A DNA stretch of 49,543 nt from Candidatus Competibacteraceae bacterium (lineage in GTDB: Bacteria; Pseudomonadota; Gammaproteobacteria; Competibacterales; Competibacteraceae): contig RXIW01000020.1 of assembly GCA_003989065.1 (NCBI GenBank), positions 1 through 49,543 on the forward strand. Reading direction: 5' to 3'. The notes beneath the pieces are model-generated. The model saw nothing but the letters and a program-made list of their open reading frames with translations. It was not told the DNA's origin and did no database searches. The position numbers and the translations under genes were made by a program. Of the stretch, positions 8,744 through 17,103 are shown piece after piece; the first letter of the stretch is position 1, and every line of letters starts with the position of its first letter.

Positions 8744-9343
8744 TCAATTCAAGTCGGGGTTACGGAAATAGCGCGCGCCCCAATCGGCCTGGGTCGATAC
8801 GCCTTTCTCGTTCAGACGATAAACCTTGATGCTGGGATCGCTGGAGGTATTGGCCGGCGACCCGGTGGCGATGAAGCTGTTCAGTTTGCGCGGATCGCGG
8901 AAAATCAGTACCTGCCGGTAGGGTTTGACCGTGGATTTGGGATCGATATCGGTCCGTGCCAATTGCATGTAGGTCGGCTTGCCCCGCTTGTCGAATACGA
9001 CTCCAAGTCCGTGCGTTTCGGCCAATACGGCATTCAGGCCATTGATTTCGAACACGCCGTAACCGGCGGCGTTCTCGACCTCGCTCTGCGCGGAGGGTTT
9101 CAGCTTGTAGAGCTGTCGCAAGGTTTGTGCGCGAACCTTGAGGATGGCCTGTTGCTGTTCCTGCTTGGCTTTTTCGCTGAGCTTGCTGGTGGATTGCTGG
9201 GACGCGGCGACTTTGGGGGGGGTGGGCGGCGGCGTGCTGGCGCAGCCTCCCAACAGACCTGCCAACAGCACGCCGCTGACGACGACCATCCCCCACTGCT
9301 GCATCCCCTTGTACGACCACTGCACCGCATTCGACTCGGTCAT
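8744..9343 (-). CDS. YSC84/SYLF-like lipoprotein
   Basis: About 199 residues from the ATG at 9343, which is four bases after the upstream stop; in-frame ATGs also occur at 9358, 9355 and 9304. A hydrophobic segment ends in the lipobox LLGGC, so the protein is probably lipid-anchored. A Pro/Gln-rich linker follows. The core contains AAGYGVFEINGLNAVLAETH and VLIFRDPRKLNSFI, the AGYAVF...LG...F pattern of the YSC84/SYLF family, which binds lipids in eukaryotes and is common but uncharacterised in bacterial periplasms. It forms a two-gene unit with the 64-residue gene upstream. Confidence 0.75.
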   Translation of the reverse strand: MTESNAVQWSYKGMQQWGMVVVSGVLLAGLLGGCASTPPPTPPKVAASQQSTSKLSEKAKQEQQQAILKVRAQTLRQLYKLKPSAQSEVENAAGYGVFEINGLNAVLAETHGLGVVFDKRGKPTYMQLARTDIDPKSTVKPYRQVLIFRDPRKLNSFIATGSPANTSSDPSIKVYRLNEKGVSTQADWGARYFRNPDLN

Positions 9344-9347
9344 GAAC

Positions 9348-9542
9348 CTAGTCATCATCGGCGGATTGCAGATAGACCGTCACGTTGAAGCGATCCTGGG
9401 GATAGAGGATGCGTGCTTTCTCGTACGCTTCGTCTTCATCGACGGCGGCTATCGCATCCTCGATGACCGAACCACCGTCGAGCGGCGAGGCATAGACCAG
9501 ATAAAGAACGGGCTGATATGGGGTCGAGCGTTGTTCGTGCAT
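9348..9542 (-). CDS. Small acidic protein of unknown function
   Basis: 64 residues beginning MHEQRSTPYQPVLYLVYASP. An excellent ribosome site (AAGGTGA, five bases before the ATG) and coupling to the next gene support it as real. The sequence is compact, with an acidic stretch (AAVDEDEAYEKA) and a terminal ADDD. No signal peptide or known motif is visible. Confidence 0.65.
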   Translation of the reverse strand: MHEQRSTPYQPVLYLVYASPLDGGSVIEDAIAAVDEDEAYEKARILYPQDRFNVTVYLQSADDD

Positions 9543-9707
9543 GCTTTCACCTTGATCGGGCGAGTGACTGTTCCTGCAACGGGAAATTTCAATGCTATCG
9601 CATGTGCGCGGATGCCGCCAGACCTTGCCTTAGCTCCATCTATTCCAACAAGGCATTCGGCATCCTCGTCAGGTCATGATCGATTGGCGCGCGTATCCGG
9701 CAGCCGA

Positions 9708-9905
9708 TCAAGTCCGTCCTCGACGATTCGGATCGGTCCGGCGCTCGACCTCACGCCGTATGGGTCGCGGCGGCCGGTTCTTGGCCTCGTCGCTAAAGCG
9801 GAAACGGCCGGCCAGCACACAACCTTTCATGCCCGGATCGCAGGCGCGTCCCTGAACATGCTGACACATCCCGTTCAGTTCGTGTGGACAACCCCAACCG
9901 CCCAT
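9708..9905 (-). CDS. Small four-cysteine protein
   Basis: 65 residues. The first 30 carry four cysteines spaced C-x7-C-x7-C-x6-C (C6, C14, C22, C29) in the context GWGCPHE, GMC, RACDPGMKGCVLAGR, followed by an Arg/Pro-rich basic tail. A GAGGA ribosome site lies nine bases before the ATG. I recall similar short proteins in proteobacteria with the CDPGMKGCVL block but no assigned function. The cysteines suggest a metal or iron-sulfur site. It stands alone, divergent from parA, with 165 featureless bases between it and the next gene downstream. Confidence 0.65.
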   Translation of the reverse strand: MGGWGCPHELNGMCQHVQGRACDPGMKGCVLAGRFRFSDEAKNRPPRPIRREVERRTDPNRRGRT

Positions 9906-10011
9906 CAGGTTTTTCCTCTCTTAGCTGATCTCTCATGGGGTGCACTGTAAGCCGAGCGCTCGAAAAATTAAATCCTTGCAAGAATGATATTGAGTTGTGC
10001 CAGTTTCGTTT

Positions 10012-10045
10012 ATGCGCAAAAATTTCATATAAATGCGTAAAAATT
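10012..10045 (+). promoter_or_regulatory. Direct repeat in the parA promoter region, candidate autoregulatory operator
   Basis: ATGCGCAAAAATT (10012-10024) and ATGCGTAAAAATT (10033-10045) are direct repeats exactly 21 bp apart, two helical turns. Between them TATAAA at 10028-10033 could be a -10 box (poor -35 TTTCGT near 10004). Repressors bound here would cover the promoter. Plasmid-type ParA proteins with N-terminal DNA-binding domains commonly repress their own operon. Confidence 0.45.
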
Positions 10046-10086
10046 ACCAACGACCCATGATTATCACTTCTGCGAGGCATCCATCC

Positions 10087-11295
10087 ATGCAAACGATGCG
10101 ATTCAATTTTCGCACCCTGTGCCGTAACGCGGCCGAACGGGGAGGTCAGATGCAGCGACGATTGCTGGATGCGCTGGACGCGCGGCACACGGTCAAGACC
10201 CTGCCTGAATTCGGCATTGAGCGCGCGGCGCAATTGGCTGGCTGCACCGCCAACCACATCCGCAATCTGGAAACCCGCGGCGATTTGCCCGACCCACGAC
10301 TGGTGGAAGCCGGCTCGACCCAACGCCGCATTTACAACTACAACGAAGTCAATCATATTCGTGACATCATCGGCAAGCGGCCCGGTCGGCCCGTCGGAGC
10401 CCATTGTGTGCGGGTGGTGTTCTCCAACCTCAAAGGTGGAGTGGCCAAAACGACCATGTCGTTGCACTTCGCTCAATATCTAACCCGCGAAGGTTACCGC
10501 GTGCTGTTGGTCGATGCCGATCCACAGGCCACCATTACCGGCGCGTTCGGATTCATTCCCGATCTCGATCTCGGCGACGGCGACGATCTGTTCCCCGCCC
10601 TGACCGAAGCGCCCGAACGTCTGGCCAGCGCGATCAAACCGACGCATTGGCATAACCTCGACCTGGTTCCGGCCCGGCTGGCGCTGCAATACACCGACTG
10701 GAAACTGTCGCAACCGGAAGAACGCCAGAACGAAGCGCTGGGACCGCCTCCCGTACGCTTGCACCGCGCGCTGAAAACGGTCGAGGATGACTATGACGTC
10801 ATCGTGGTGGACACCCCGCCATCGCTGGGCATGCTGTCGCTGAGCGCCATCGCCGCCGCCAGCCTGATCATCATGCCCATCGTTCCCCACATGTACGATA
10901 TTTCGTCCAGCGTGCAGTACTTTCGGATCCTGGAGCAACTCTGTGCCCTGTACGAGCGGGAAATCAACGTCCAGCGGCTCAACATTCTGTTGACCAAAGT
11001 AGATGCCAGCACTGAAACCCTGAACAACATCGCAGTCATCAACGGCGCTTACGGCGAACTGATCCTTAGCAATCGCATGGGCCTGACCAAGGAATTGCAG
11101 AAATCGGCCAGCGATCAGGTCAGCATCTATGAAATCGATCAGCCGCGCGGCTCCCGCGACACCTACAACCGCGCCATCATGATGCTGGATGGCGTCAACG
11201 CCGAAATCCTGCTGGCGGTGCGGCAAATCTGGCAACAGGAAATCCTGAGCGGGATCGAAGCCCGCGAAACACCGCAGGGGAGGACATCGGCATGA
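10087..11295 (+). CDS. parA: Plasmid-type ParA partition ATPase with N-terminal DNA-binding domain
   Basis: 402 residues from the ATG at 10087, chosen because GAGG lies nine bases upstream and the candidate promoter lies before it; an in-frame ATG at 10033 would add 18 residues. The N-terminal 100 residues hold a MerR-like helix-turn-helix (ERAAQLAGCTANHIRNLETRGDLPDPRL), typical of large type Ia ParA/SopA proteins. The deviant Walker A motif KGGVAKTT sits near residue 115, followed by LLVDADPQAT and VIVVDTPPSLGMLSLSAI. Such ATPases form gradients on the nucleoid that move ParB-bound DNA. The stop overlaps the parB start by four bases (ATGA). Confidence 0.93.
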   Translation: MQTMRFNFRTLCRNAAERGGQMQRRLLDALDARHTVKTLPEFGIERAAQLAGCTANHIRNLETRGDLPDPRLVEAGSTQRRIYNYNEVNHIRDIIGKRPGRPVGAHCVRVVFSNLKGGVAKTTMSLHFAQYLTREGYRVLLVDADPQATITGAFGFIPDLDLGDGDDLFPALTEAPERLASAIKPTHWHNLDLVPARLALQYTDWKLSQPEERQNEALGPPPVRLHRALKTVEDDYDVIVVDTPPSLGMLSLSAIAAASLIIMPIVPHMYDISSSVQYFRILEQLCALYEREINVQRLNILLTKVDASTETLNNIAVINGAYGELILSNRMGLTKELQKSASDQVSIYEIDQPRGSRDTYNRAIMMLDGVNAEILLAVRQIWQQEILSGIEARETPQGRTSA

Positions 11296-12179
11296 GCCGT
11301 GGCAAATCGCTTAAAAGCCTTGGCGACTGGATCGGCGCGGGCGGCCACAGTTTCGATGGCAGTCTGCTCAACGCCGACAGCGACGTCAGCGCCATGCAGC
11401 AGCTCGACCTCGATCAACTGATCGCGGGCCGCTATCAACCGCGCCAACGAATCGATGAGGCGTATCTGGCCGAACTGGAACAGAGCATCCGCCAGTTCGG
11501 CATGATCGAACCCCTGGTGGTACGGCCGCTGGCGGACGGAACCTACGAGATCCTGGCCGGCCACATGCGCTGGCAGGCTGCGCGTCGGGCCGGTCTCAAT
11601 CAGGTGCCGGCCATCGTGCGCACCGCCGATGATCGCACCGCTGCCGCCATCGCCCTAGTGGAAAACCTGCTACGCCGGGATTTGAATCCGATCGAGGAAG
11701 CGCGGGCGCTCCGGCGGTTACGCGAGGAATTCGGGCTCAATCAGGAGCAGCTGGCAGAGACGCTCAACGTTTCCCAGTCGGCCATCAGCCGGATGCTGGG
11801 CTTGCTGAGCCTGGATCCGGCGGTGCAGAGCCAGATCGAAGAGGGGCAGTTGGAAGCGGGTCACGGCAAGGCGCTGCTTGGGCTGGCGCGCGAGGCGCAG
11901 ATCCGCCTGGCCGAACAAGCCATCCGCGACGGTTGGAGCGTGCGAGAGCTGGAACGTCGCCGGACGGCCTTGTCCGACCCGCCTCAGCCGCGCATACCAA
12001 CACCGCGCGATCCCGATCTGGTTCGGCTGGAAAAGCGTCTGCAGGAACAACTGGCGGCCCCGGTGCGGCTACGTTATGACGCGGGCCGCGGTCGCGGGAA
12101 GATCGAAATCGGCTTCAACAGCCTGGAGGAATGCGACGGCATTCTGGATCGTCTGGGACTGCGGGAAGCGGACTGCTGA
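11292..12179 (+). CDS. parB: ParB-family centromere-binding protein
   Basis: 295 residues. The N-terminal nuclease-like domain contains the ParB box IVRTADDRTAAAIALVENL and GHMRWQAARRAGL, where most family members have GERRxRA; this patch binds CTP in characterised ParBs. A helix-turn-helix (LNQEQLAETLNVSQSAISRM, about 150-170) should read the centromere. The C-terminal part, after a Pro-rich linker, is a dimerisation domain. ParB spreads from parS and stimulates ParA. The immediate downstream palindromes are the obvious binding sites. Confidence 0.93.
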   Translation: MSRGKSLKSLGDWIGAGGHSFDGSLLNADSDVSAMQQLDLDQLIAGRYQPRQRIDEAYLAELEQSIRQFGMIEPLVVRPLADGTYEILAGHMRWQAARRAGLNQVPAIVRTADDRTAAAIALVENLLRRDLNPIEEARALRRLREEFGLNQEQLAETLNVSQSAISRMLGLLSLDPAVQSQIEEGQLEAGHGKALLGLAREAQIRLAEQAIRDGWSVRELERRRTALSDPPQPRIPTPRDPDLVRLEKRLQEQLAAPVRLRYDAGRGRGKIEIGFNSLEECDGILDRLGLREADC

Positions 12180-12191
12180 ATACCGCCAAAA

Positions 12192-12253
12192 TATGCCACG
12201 TGGCATAAAGTGGGAAAATGTGCCGTGGAAAAATATGCCACGTGGCATATTTT
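12192..12253. repeat. Candidate parS centromere: two CACGTG-centred palindromes
   Basis: ATGCCACGTGGCAT occurs twice, at 12193-12206 and 12235-12248. The first extends to a 16-bp perfect palindrome (12192-12207), the second to a 24-bp perfect palindrome (12230-12253). Their centres are 42 bp apart, four helical turns. Between them TGCCGTGG (12221-12228) looks like a third site that lost two central bases. The motif shares the CACGTG heart of the common chromosomal parS (TGTTTCACGTGAAACA) but has different arms. I did not see the motif elsewhere in the window. The position, 12 bases after the parB stop, fits a parS. Confidence 0.75.
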
Positions 12254-12298
12254 GCAGGCTCGATATTCCTCACCGCCGCCCAGACTTCAACCGCTCGG

Positions 12299-13570
12299 CT
12301 ATTCCACGGCCAGACTGCTGAACGGTAAATAGTCGACGGTATCGCCAAGCGCAATGCCGCTGCAATCTTCCGGCAACTCGACCAGCCCTTCAGCCCAGGA
12401 CAACGAAGACAAGGCCCCGGAACTGTTGCTACGGTAGAGACTGGCCAACGGACCTCGCGTCGCATCGTTCCGCAGCCGAACCCGCAGCCACTCGCGACGA
12501 CCGGGCTTGCAGCGGAAAGAAAAGTCGGCGGTAACCCGCAGCCGCAACGGTTCGGCGGGTACCGCACCCATTCGCTTCAACAACAACAGCCGAGCGAACA
12601 TGAGCAGGGTGACCATCACCGATACCGGATTGCCGGGCAATCCGATCACCATGCAATCCTGAATCTGCCCGAACGCCACGGGTTTGCCCGGTTTGATCGC
12701 TAGCCGCCAGAATGCGATTTCGCCCAATTCAGCGATCACATCCTTAACCAGATCGGCCGTACCGACCGAGACGCCGCCAGAGGTCAGCACCACATCGTGG
12801 CTGGCGGCCGCATCTTGGAAAGCGGTCAACAGCCTTGCCCGTTCGTCGCGCAAGATGCCCAGATCGGTCACGGCACAGCCCAGTCGCCGCAAAAAGCCGA
12901 TCAGCGTGTAGCGATTGGACTCGTAAATCGCGCCCGTCGGCAACGCCACCCCAGGCGCGTGCAGCTCATCGCCGGTCGAAGCCACCGCAACCCGCAAGGG
13001 CCGCACGACCTCCAGCGCGGCGATCCCCTGGCCCGCCGCCAGCGCGACATCCTGTGGACGAAGGCGCAAACCTCGCGGCAACAGCACCGTCCCGGCCTGC
13101 ACATCCTCGCCACATCGACGAATGTTTTCCCCCGGCTGGAGCCGGGCCGCCACCGCAGGCACGACTTCGATCCAACTCTGGTCCGGAGCGATGGCGCACT
13201 GTTCCTGCATGATCACCGCGTCGGGTCCGGTCGGCATGACCCCACCGGTGGTGATTCGTACCACCGTGCCAGGCGGAACCGTCCCAACATATGGATGCCC
13301 CGCCAACGACTGCCCGACTACCGGCAGACGGGTTGCGGCATCCGTTTGCAAATCGCCGCGATAGAGGGCAAAGCCATCCATCGCCGAGTTGTCGTGTGGC
13401 GGCACATCGAGCCGAGCCACCACATCGGCCGCCAGGATCCGGCCATAGGCATCGAGCAAAGGAACGCTGACGGTCTCGCGCAGTGGCTGGATACGGTGGA
13501 GGGCGGCGGTCAGCGCCTCGGCCAAGGTCAATAGACGATCGTGAACGCCAAAGCAGTCGATTTCGTTCAT
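12299..13570 (-). CDS. moeA: Molybdopterin molybdenumtransferase
   Basis: 423 residues from the ATG in MNEIDCFGVHDR; the frame stays open further upstream, but that extension is Arg-rich and unlike the family. MoeA inserts molybdate into adenylylated molybdopterin, the last step to active Moco. Family motifs: PPHDNSAMDGFAL (about 60-72), TTGGVMPTGPDAVIMQE, VASTGDEL, TSGGVSVGTADLVKDVI and GLPGNPVSVMV. It converges with parB and lies 45 bases from the parS palindromes. mobB at 24247-24762 serves the same cofactor. Confidence 0.94.
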   Translation of the reverse strand: MNEIDCFGVHDRLLTLAEALTAALHRIQPLRETVSVPLLDAYGRILAADVVARLDVPPHDNSAMDGFALYRGDLQTDAATRLPVVGQSLAGHPYVGTVPPGTVVRITTGGVMPTGPDAVIMQEQCAIAPDQSWIEVVPAVAARLQPGENIRRCGEDVQAGTVLLPRGLRLRPQDVALAAGQGIAALEVVRPLRVAVASTGDELHAPGVALPTGAIYESNRYTLIGFLRRLGCAVTDLGILRDERARLLTAFQDAAASHDVVLTSGGVSVGTADLVKDVIAELGEIAFWRLAIKPGKPVAFGQIQDCMVIGLPGNPVSVMVTLLMFARLLLLKRMGAVPAEPLRLRVTADFSFRCKPGRREWLRVRLRNDATRGPLASLYRSNSSGALSSLSWAEGLVELPEDCSGIALGDTVDYLPFSSLAVE

Positions 13571-13635
13571 GGCTATTCTCAGAATGGGCGGATAAGGATT
13601 CGGCGCAGATTCGCCACGGGGTGGCTCGACCACGA

Positions 13636-13704
13636 TGTGAATGGTCACACGACCCTGGCAGAATGACTGGCGCCGGCCAGTGGAGCATTGCGAATCCGCA
13701 ATGC
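13636..13704. promoter_or_regulatory. Cluster of inverted repeats in the gap between moeA and cydP
   Basis: Three perfect inverted repeats stand in 69 bases: TGTGA/TCACA with a 4-base spacer (13636-13649), ACTGGC/GCCAGT with loop GCCG (13666-13681), and GCATTGCG/CGCAATGC with loop AATC (13685-13704). They lie 66-134 bases upstream of moeA on its strand. They could be operators or a structured leader; the known Moco riboswitch could not be recognised by eye. In the rest of the 374-base gap (13571-13944), GGTTAATAATTC near 13745 is an AT-rich promoter candidate; no convincing FNR or ArcA box for the cyd genes was found. Confidence 0.5.
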
Positions 13705-13944
13705 AAAAAATCCGACGCGATGCCACCCTGGCCCTACGCCTACGGTTAATAATTCCTTGCCGAATGCCGAGTCGCTTCCCGCACGGCGTCCGTCTTCGCC
13801 GACAGCGCGCTAAACGGTGAATGCCTGCTCCGCGTTCTTGCGACAATTTGCCACAGATCCCACTCGGCGACGGCGACTTACCATACGGCTGCTGCACAGC
13901 GACTCTGCGCAGCGTGGTTCAACTCGACCCAGGAGCATTTCGAG

Positions 13945-14184
13945 ATGTGGCGTTCCTTCAGCCCATTCGTTCGCGACGCCCGGTCGTTGCAGCGCATCGG
14001 CGACAAACCCGGCGGTTTGCGCCGAGAGGTCATCGTCATCGTGCTGGTCAAACTGGCGCTGCTGGCGTTCATCAAGGTGGCGTTCTTCAGCGCGCCGCCA
14101 CCCAACGGGCCGGAAGCGCAAGCCCAGCATCTATTGGGCCAACGGACATCGCCCGTCTCCCTCACCCAAGGTAAGACCTTATGA
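13945..14184 (+). CDS. cydP: Putative small subunit CydP upstream of cytochrome bd
   Basis: 79 residues with one central hydrophobic helix in [20 protein letters not shown], followed by FFSAPPPNG. This pattern and the position before cydA match the CydP family of predicted small cytochrome bd proteins. Its TGA overlaps the ATG of cydA by four bases. The ATG is preceded by AGGAG (about ten bases). Its role, assembly or stabilisation of the oxidase, is inferred in the family rather than proven. Confidence 0.85.
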   Translation: MWRSFSPFVRDARSLQRIGDKPGGLRREVIVIVLVKLALLAFIKVAFFSAPPPNGPEAQAQHLLGQRTSPVSLTQGKTL

Positions 14185-15773
14185 TATCCGATACGGTCGT
14201 CGAACTGTCGCGGTTACAGTTCGCGCTTACTGCCTTATATCACTTCCTGTTCGTGCCGCTCACTTTAGGGCTGTCGTTCCTGTTGGCCATCATGGAGTCG
14301 GTCTACGTCATGACCGGCAAACCGGTCTATCGGGACATGGTGCGCTTCTGGGGCAAGCTGTTCGGCATCAATTTCGCGCTGGGTGTCGCCACCGGCATCA
14401 CCATGGAGTTTCAATTCGGCACCAACTGGGCCTACTACTCGCACTACGTCGGCGACATCTTCGGCACCCCGCTGGCGATCGAAGGGCTCATGGCGTTCTT
14501 CCTGGAATCCACCTTCATCGGCCTGTTCTTCTTCGGCTGGGAGCGCCTGAGCAAGCTCCAGCATCTGATCGTCACCTGGCTGGTGGCGCTCGGTTCCAAT
14601 CTGTCGGCATTGTGGATTCTGATCGCCAACGGCTGGATGCAGAATCCGGTGGGGACGGTGTTCAATCCGGACACCATGCGGATGGAAATGACCAGTTTCA
14701 GCGAGCTGCTGTTCAATCCGGTCGCGCAGGTGAAATTCGTCCATACGGTCTCCGCCGGCTACGTCACCGGGGCCATCTTCGTGCTGGCCATCAGCGCCTG
14801 GTATCTGCTCAAGCGCCGCGACCTGGGCTTCGCCCGCCGTTCCTTCGCCATCGCCGCTGCCTTCGGGCTGGCCTCGACCCTGTCGGTGATCACCCTGGGC
14901 GACGAAAGCGGCTACGAGCTGGGCGACGTGCAACAGGTCAAGCTGGCGGCGATCGAGGCGATGTGGGAAACCGAACCTGCGCCGGCCTCCTTCACCCTGT
15001 TCGGTTTTCCCAACGACGACACCATGACCACCGATTACGCCGTGCAGGTACCTTTCCTGCTGGGCCTGATCGCGACCCGATCGCTGGACAAGCAGGTGCT
15101 GGGCATCAAGGATCTGATCGAGCATAACGAAGGGCGCATCCGCAAGGGCATGGACACCTACGCGGCGCTGGAGCGCTGGCGGGCCGGCCAACGCGACGAT
15201 GCGACCAAAGCGATCTTGCTGCAACCACAGAATGATCTGGGCTATGCCCTGCTGTTGAAGAAATACACCCCACAGGTGACCGACGCCAGTCCGGCGCAAA
15301 TTCAGCAAGCCGCCCGCGACACCATTCCCAAGGTCGCGCCGCTGTTTTGGAGCTTCCGCCTGATGGTGGCCTTCGGCTTGTGGATGCTGCTGCTGTTCGT
15401 GCTGTCGTTCTATTACTGCGCCCGCCGCACGGTCGAGAACCAGCGTTGGCTGTTGTGGGCGGCGGTGTTGAGCCTGCCGCTGCCCTGGCTGTCCGCCGAA
15501 CTGGGCTGGGTCGTGGCCGAATACGGTCGGCAACCGTGGACCGTTTCCGGAACCTTGCCGACCCACCTGTCGGCTTCGACTCTCAGCATCGGCCAAATCA
15601 GCTTCAGCCTGAGCGGTTTCGTACTGTTCTATAGCGCACTGCTGGTCGTCGAGATGTTCCTGATGATCAAGTACGCCCGGCTGGGTCCCAGCAGCCTGGG
15701 AACGGGGCGCTATCACTTCGAAACCCGCGACGCGGGTCAGGCCAGTCTGGCCGCCGCCAGCCCGCACGTCTAG
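14181..15773 (+). CDS. cydA: Cytochrome bd ubiquinol oxidase subunit I
   Basis: 530 residues, close to E. coli CydA (522), with the long form of the periplasmic quinol loop between about 250 and 390. [20 protein letters not shown] contains the N-terminal heme b595 ligand His, [13 protein letters not shown] contains the heme b558 His, and the GRQPW signature occurs near residue 450. CydA carries all hemes and oxidises quinol in the inner membrane, reducing O2 to water with high affinity. It is followed after 12 bases by cydB. Confidence 0.97.
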   Translation: MISDTVVELSRLQFALTALYHFLFVPLTLGLSFLLAIMESVYVMTGKPVYRDMVRFWGKLFGINFALGVATGITMEFQFGTNWAYYSHYVGDIFGTPLAIEGLMAFFLESTFIGLFFFGWERLSKLQHLIVTWLVALGSNLSALWILIANGWMQNPVGTVFNPDTMRMEMTSFSELLFNPVAQVKFVHTVSAGYVTGAIFVLAISAWYLLKRRDLGFARRSFAIAAAFGLASTLSVITLGDESGYELGDVQQVKLAAIEAMWETEPAPASFTLFGFPNDDTMTTDYAVQVPFLLGLIATRSLDKQVLGIKDLIEHNEGRIRKGMDTYAALERWRAGQRDDATKAILLQPQNDLGYALLLKKYTPQVTDASPAQIQQAARDTIPKVAPLFWSFRLMVAFGLWMLLLFVLSFYYCARRTVENQRWLLWAAVLSLPLPWLSAELGWVVAEYGRQPWTVSGTLPTHLSASTLSIGQISFSLSGFVLFYSALLVVEMFLMIKYARLGPSSLGTGRYHFETRDAGQASLAAASPHV

Positions 15774-15785
15774 GAGCACCGCAAC

Positions 15786-16946
15786 ATGGCTGAATTTGCC
15801 GCTTTCCTGCTGAGTTACGAAACCCTGCGCGTCATCTGGTGGCTGTTCATCGGCATTCTGCTGATCGGCTTCGCCATCACCGACGGTTTCGATCTGGGAG
15901 TCGGTGCGTTGCTGCCGTTCCTGGGCCGCACCGACGAGGAACGCCGGGTCATCATCAACGTGATCGGGCCGACCTGGGAAGGCAACCAGGTCTGGTTCGT
16001 GCTGGGCGGCGGCGCGGTGTTCGCCGCCTGGCCGGCGGTGTACGCCACGGCGTTTTCCGGCTTCTTCATCGCCCTGATCCTGACCCTGTTCGCCCTGATC
16101 CTGCGACCGGTCGGCTTCGATTACCGCAGCAAGCTGCACGATCCACGCTGGCGCAACTTCTGGGATTGGGGGTTGTTCGTGGGTGGATCGGTCCCGGCGC
16201 TGGTGTTCGGCGTGGCGTTCGGCAATCTGCTGCTGGGCGTTCCGTTCCACTTCGACGCCGATATGCGCTCCTACTACACCGGCAGCTTTTTCGGTCTGCT
16301 CAACCCGTTCGGGCTGCTGGCCGGCATCGTCAGCTTATCCATGCTGGTCATGCACGGAGCGATCTATCTGCAATTGCGCACCGAAGGCGACATCCAACAG
16401 CGGGCACAGCAGATGGTGGCGCTGGCCACCAAGGTTTTCATGGGGGCTTTTGCACTGGCCGGGGTCTGGCTACTGCTCGGCGTAAGCGGCTATCGGCTGG
16501 AGAGTTTCCCCGGCGTCGATGCGCCGTCCAATCCGCTGGCCAAGACCGTCGTGCGCGATGGCTGGGCCTGGGCGATGCAGTACGTTCACCATCCCTGGAT
16601 GCTGTTAGCCCCGATCATGGGCTTCGGCGGCGCGGCGCTGGCCTGGCGCTGCAGTCAGCAGCAGCGGCCTGGGCGCGGCTTCATCGCCAGTTCGCTGGCC
16701 CTGGCCGGGGTGATCCTGACCGCTGGCTTCAGCCTGTTTCCCTTCATCATGCCATCCAGCTCCGATCTCAACAGCAGCCTGACCGTCTGGGACGCCACTT
16801 CCAGCCATCTCACCTTGAAATGGATGTTCGGCGTGACTGTGGTGTTCCTGCCGATCGTGCTGGCCTACACCTCGTGGGTATTCAGCAAGCTGCGCGGCAC
16901 GATCACGGTGGCGCAGATTCGCGCTGCCGATAAAGCGATGTATTGA
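15786..16946 (+). CDS. cydB: Cytochrome bd ubiquinol oxidase subunit II
   Basis: 386 residues with eight or so membrane helices. The N-terminal RVIWWLFIGILLIGFAITDG with FDLGVGALLPFLG and GPTWEGNQVW are family hallmarks. CydB pairs with CydA as a structural subunit of the heterodimeric oxidase. Codon use and spacing fit a single cydPABX transcript. Confidence 0.97.
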   Translation: MAEFAAFLLSYETLRVIWWLFIGILLIGFAITDGFDLGVGALLPFLGRTDEERRVIINVIGPTWEGNQVWFVLGGGAVFAAWPAVYATAFSGFFIALILTLFALILRPVGFDYRSKLHDPRWRNFWDWGLFVGGSVPALVFGVAFGNLLLGVPFHFDADMRSYYTGSFFGLLNPFGLLAGIVSLSMLVMHGAIYLQLRTEGDIQQRAQQMVALATKVFMGAFALAGVWLLLGVSGYRLESFPGVDAPSNPLAKTVVRDGWAWAMQYVHHPWMLLAPIMGFGGAALAWRCSQQQRPGRGFIASSLALAGVILTAGFSLFPFIMPSSSDLNSSLTVWDATSSHLTLKWMFGVTVVFLPIVLAYTSWVFSKLRGTITVAQIRAADKAMY

Positions 16947-16967
16947 GGCAACCGGAGAGCAACCGAC

Positions 16968-17093
16968 ATGTGGTATTTCACTTGGATCCTGGGCGTTTTG
17001 CTGGCCTGTTCGTTCGGCATCATCAACGCCTTGTGGCTGGAACAGTCCGGTTTCCCGGACGAAGCGCCCGACGATGACCCTGGCGTCGACTGA
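16968..17093 (+). CDS. cydX: Cytochrome bd small subunit CydX
   Basis: A 41-residue ORF, 21 bases after cydB. It begins MWYFTWILGVLLACSFGIIN and ends in an acidic tail, the exact layout of CydX (MWYFxWILG, one membrane helix, short hydrophilic end). CydX is needed for full activity and stability of cytochrome bd. A GGAG lies upstream of the ATG. It stops ten bases from the end of the convergent regulator gene. Confidence 0.92.
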   Translation: MWYFTWILGVLLACSFGIINALWLEQSGFPDEAPDDDPGVD

Positions 17094-17103
17094 AGCGCGC
17101 CGT

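Noticed and set aside
9348..9358. Start of the YSC84-like gene at 9358
   Set aside because: Would overlap the upstream stop and add residues before the signal; 9343 gives a short gap and a normal lipoprotein signal, although the choice is not certain.
12230..12253. The palindrome as an intrinsic terminator of parAB
   Set aside because: The stem has essentially no loop, and a second copy with the same core upstream points to a protein-binding site; a minor termination role remains possible.
13571..13897. N-terminal extension of moeA to 13897
   Set aside because: Extension is Arg-rich and lies over a leader with inverted repeats; family length and MNEIDCF start favour 13570.
14265..16250. 661-codon minus-strand frame over cydA and cydB
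   Set aside because: Antisense shadow of two clear oxidase genes; Gln/Arg/Gly-rich low-information translation.
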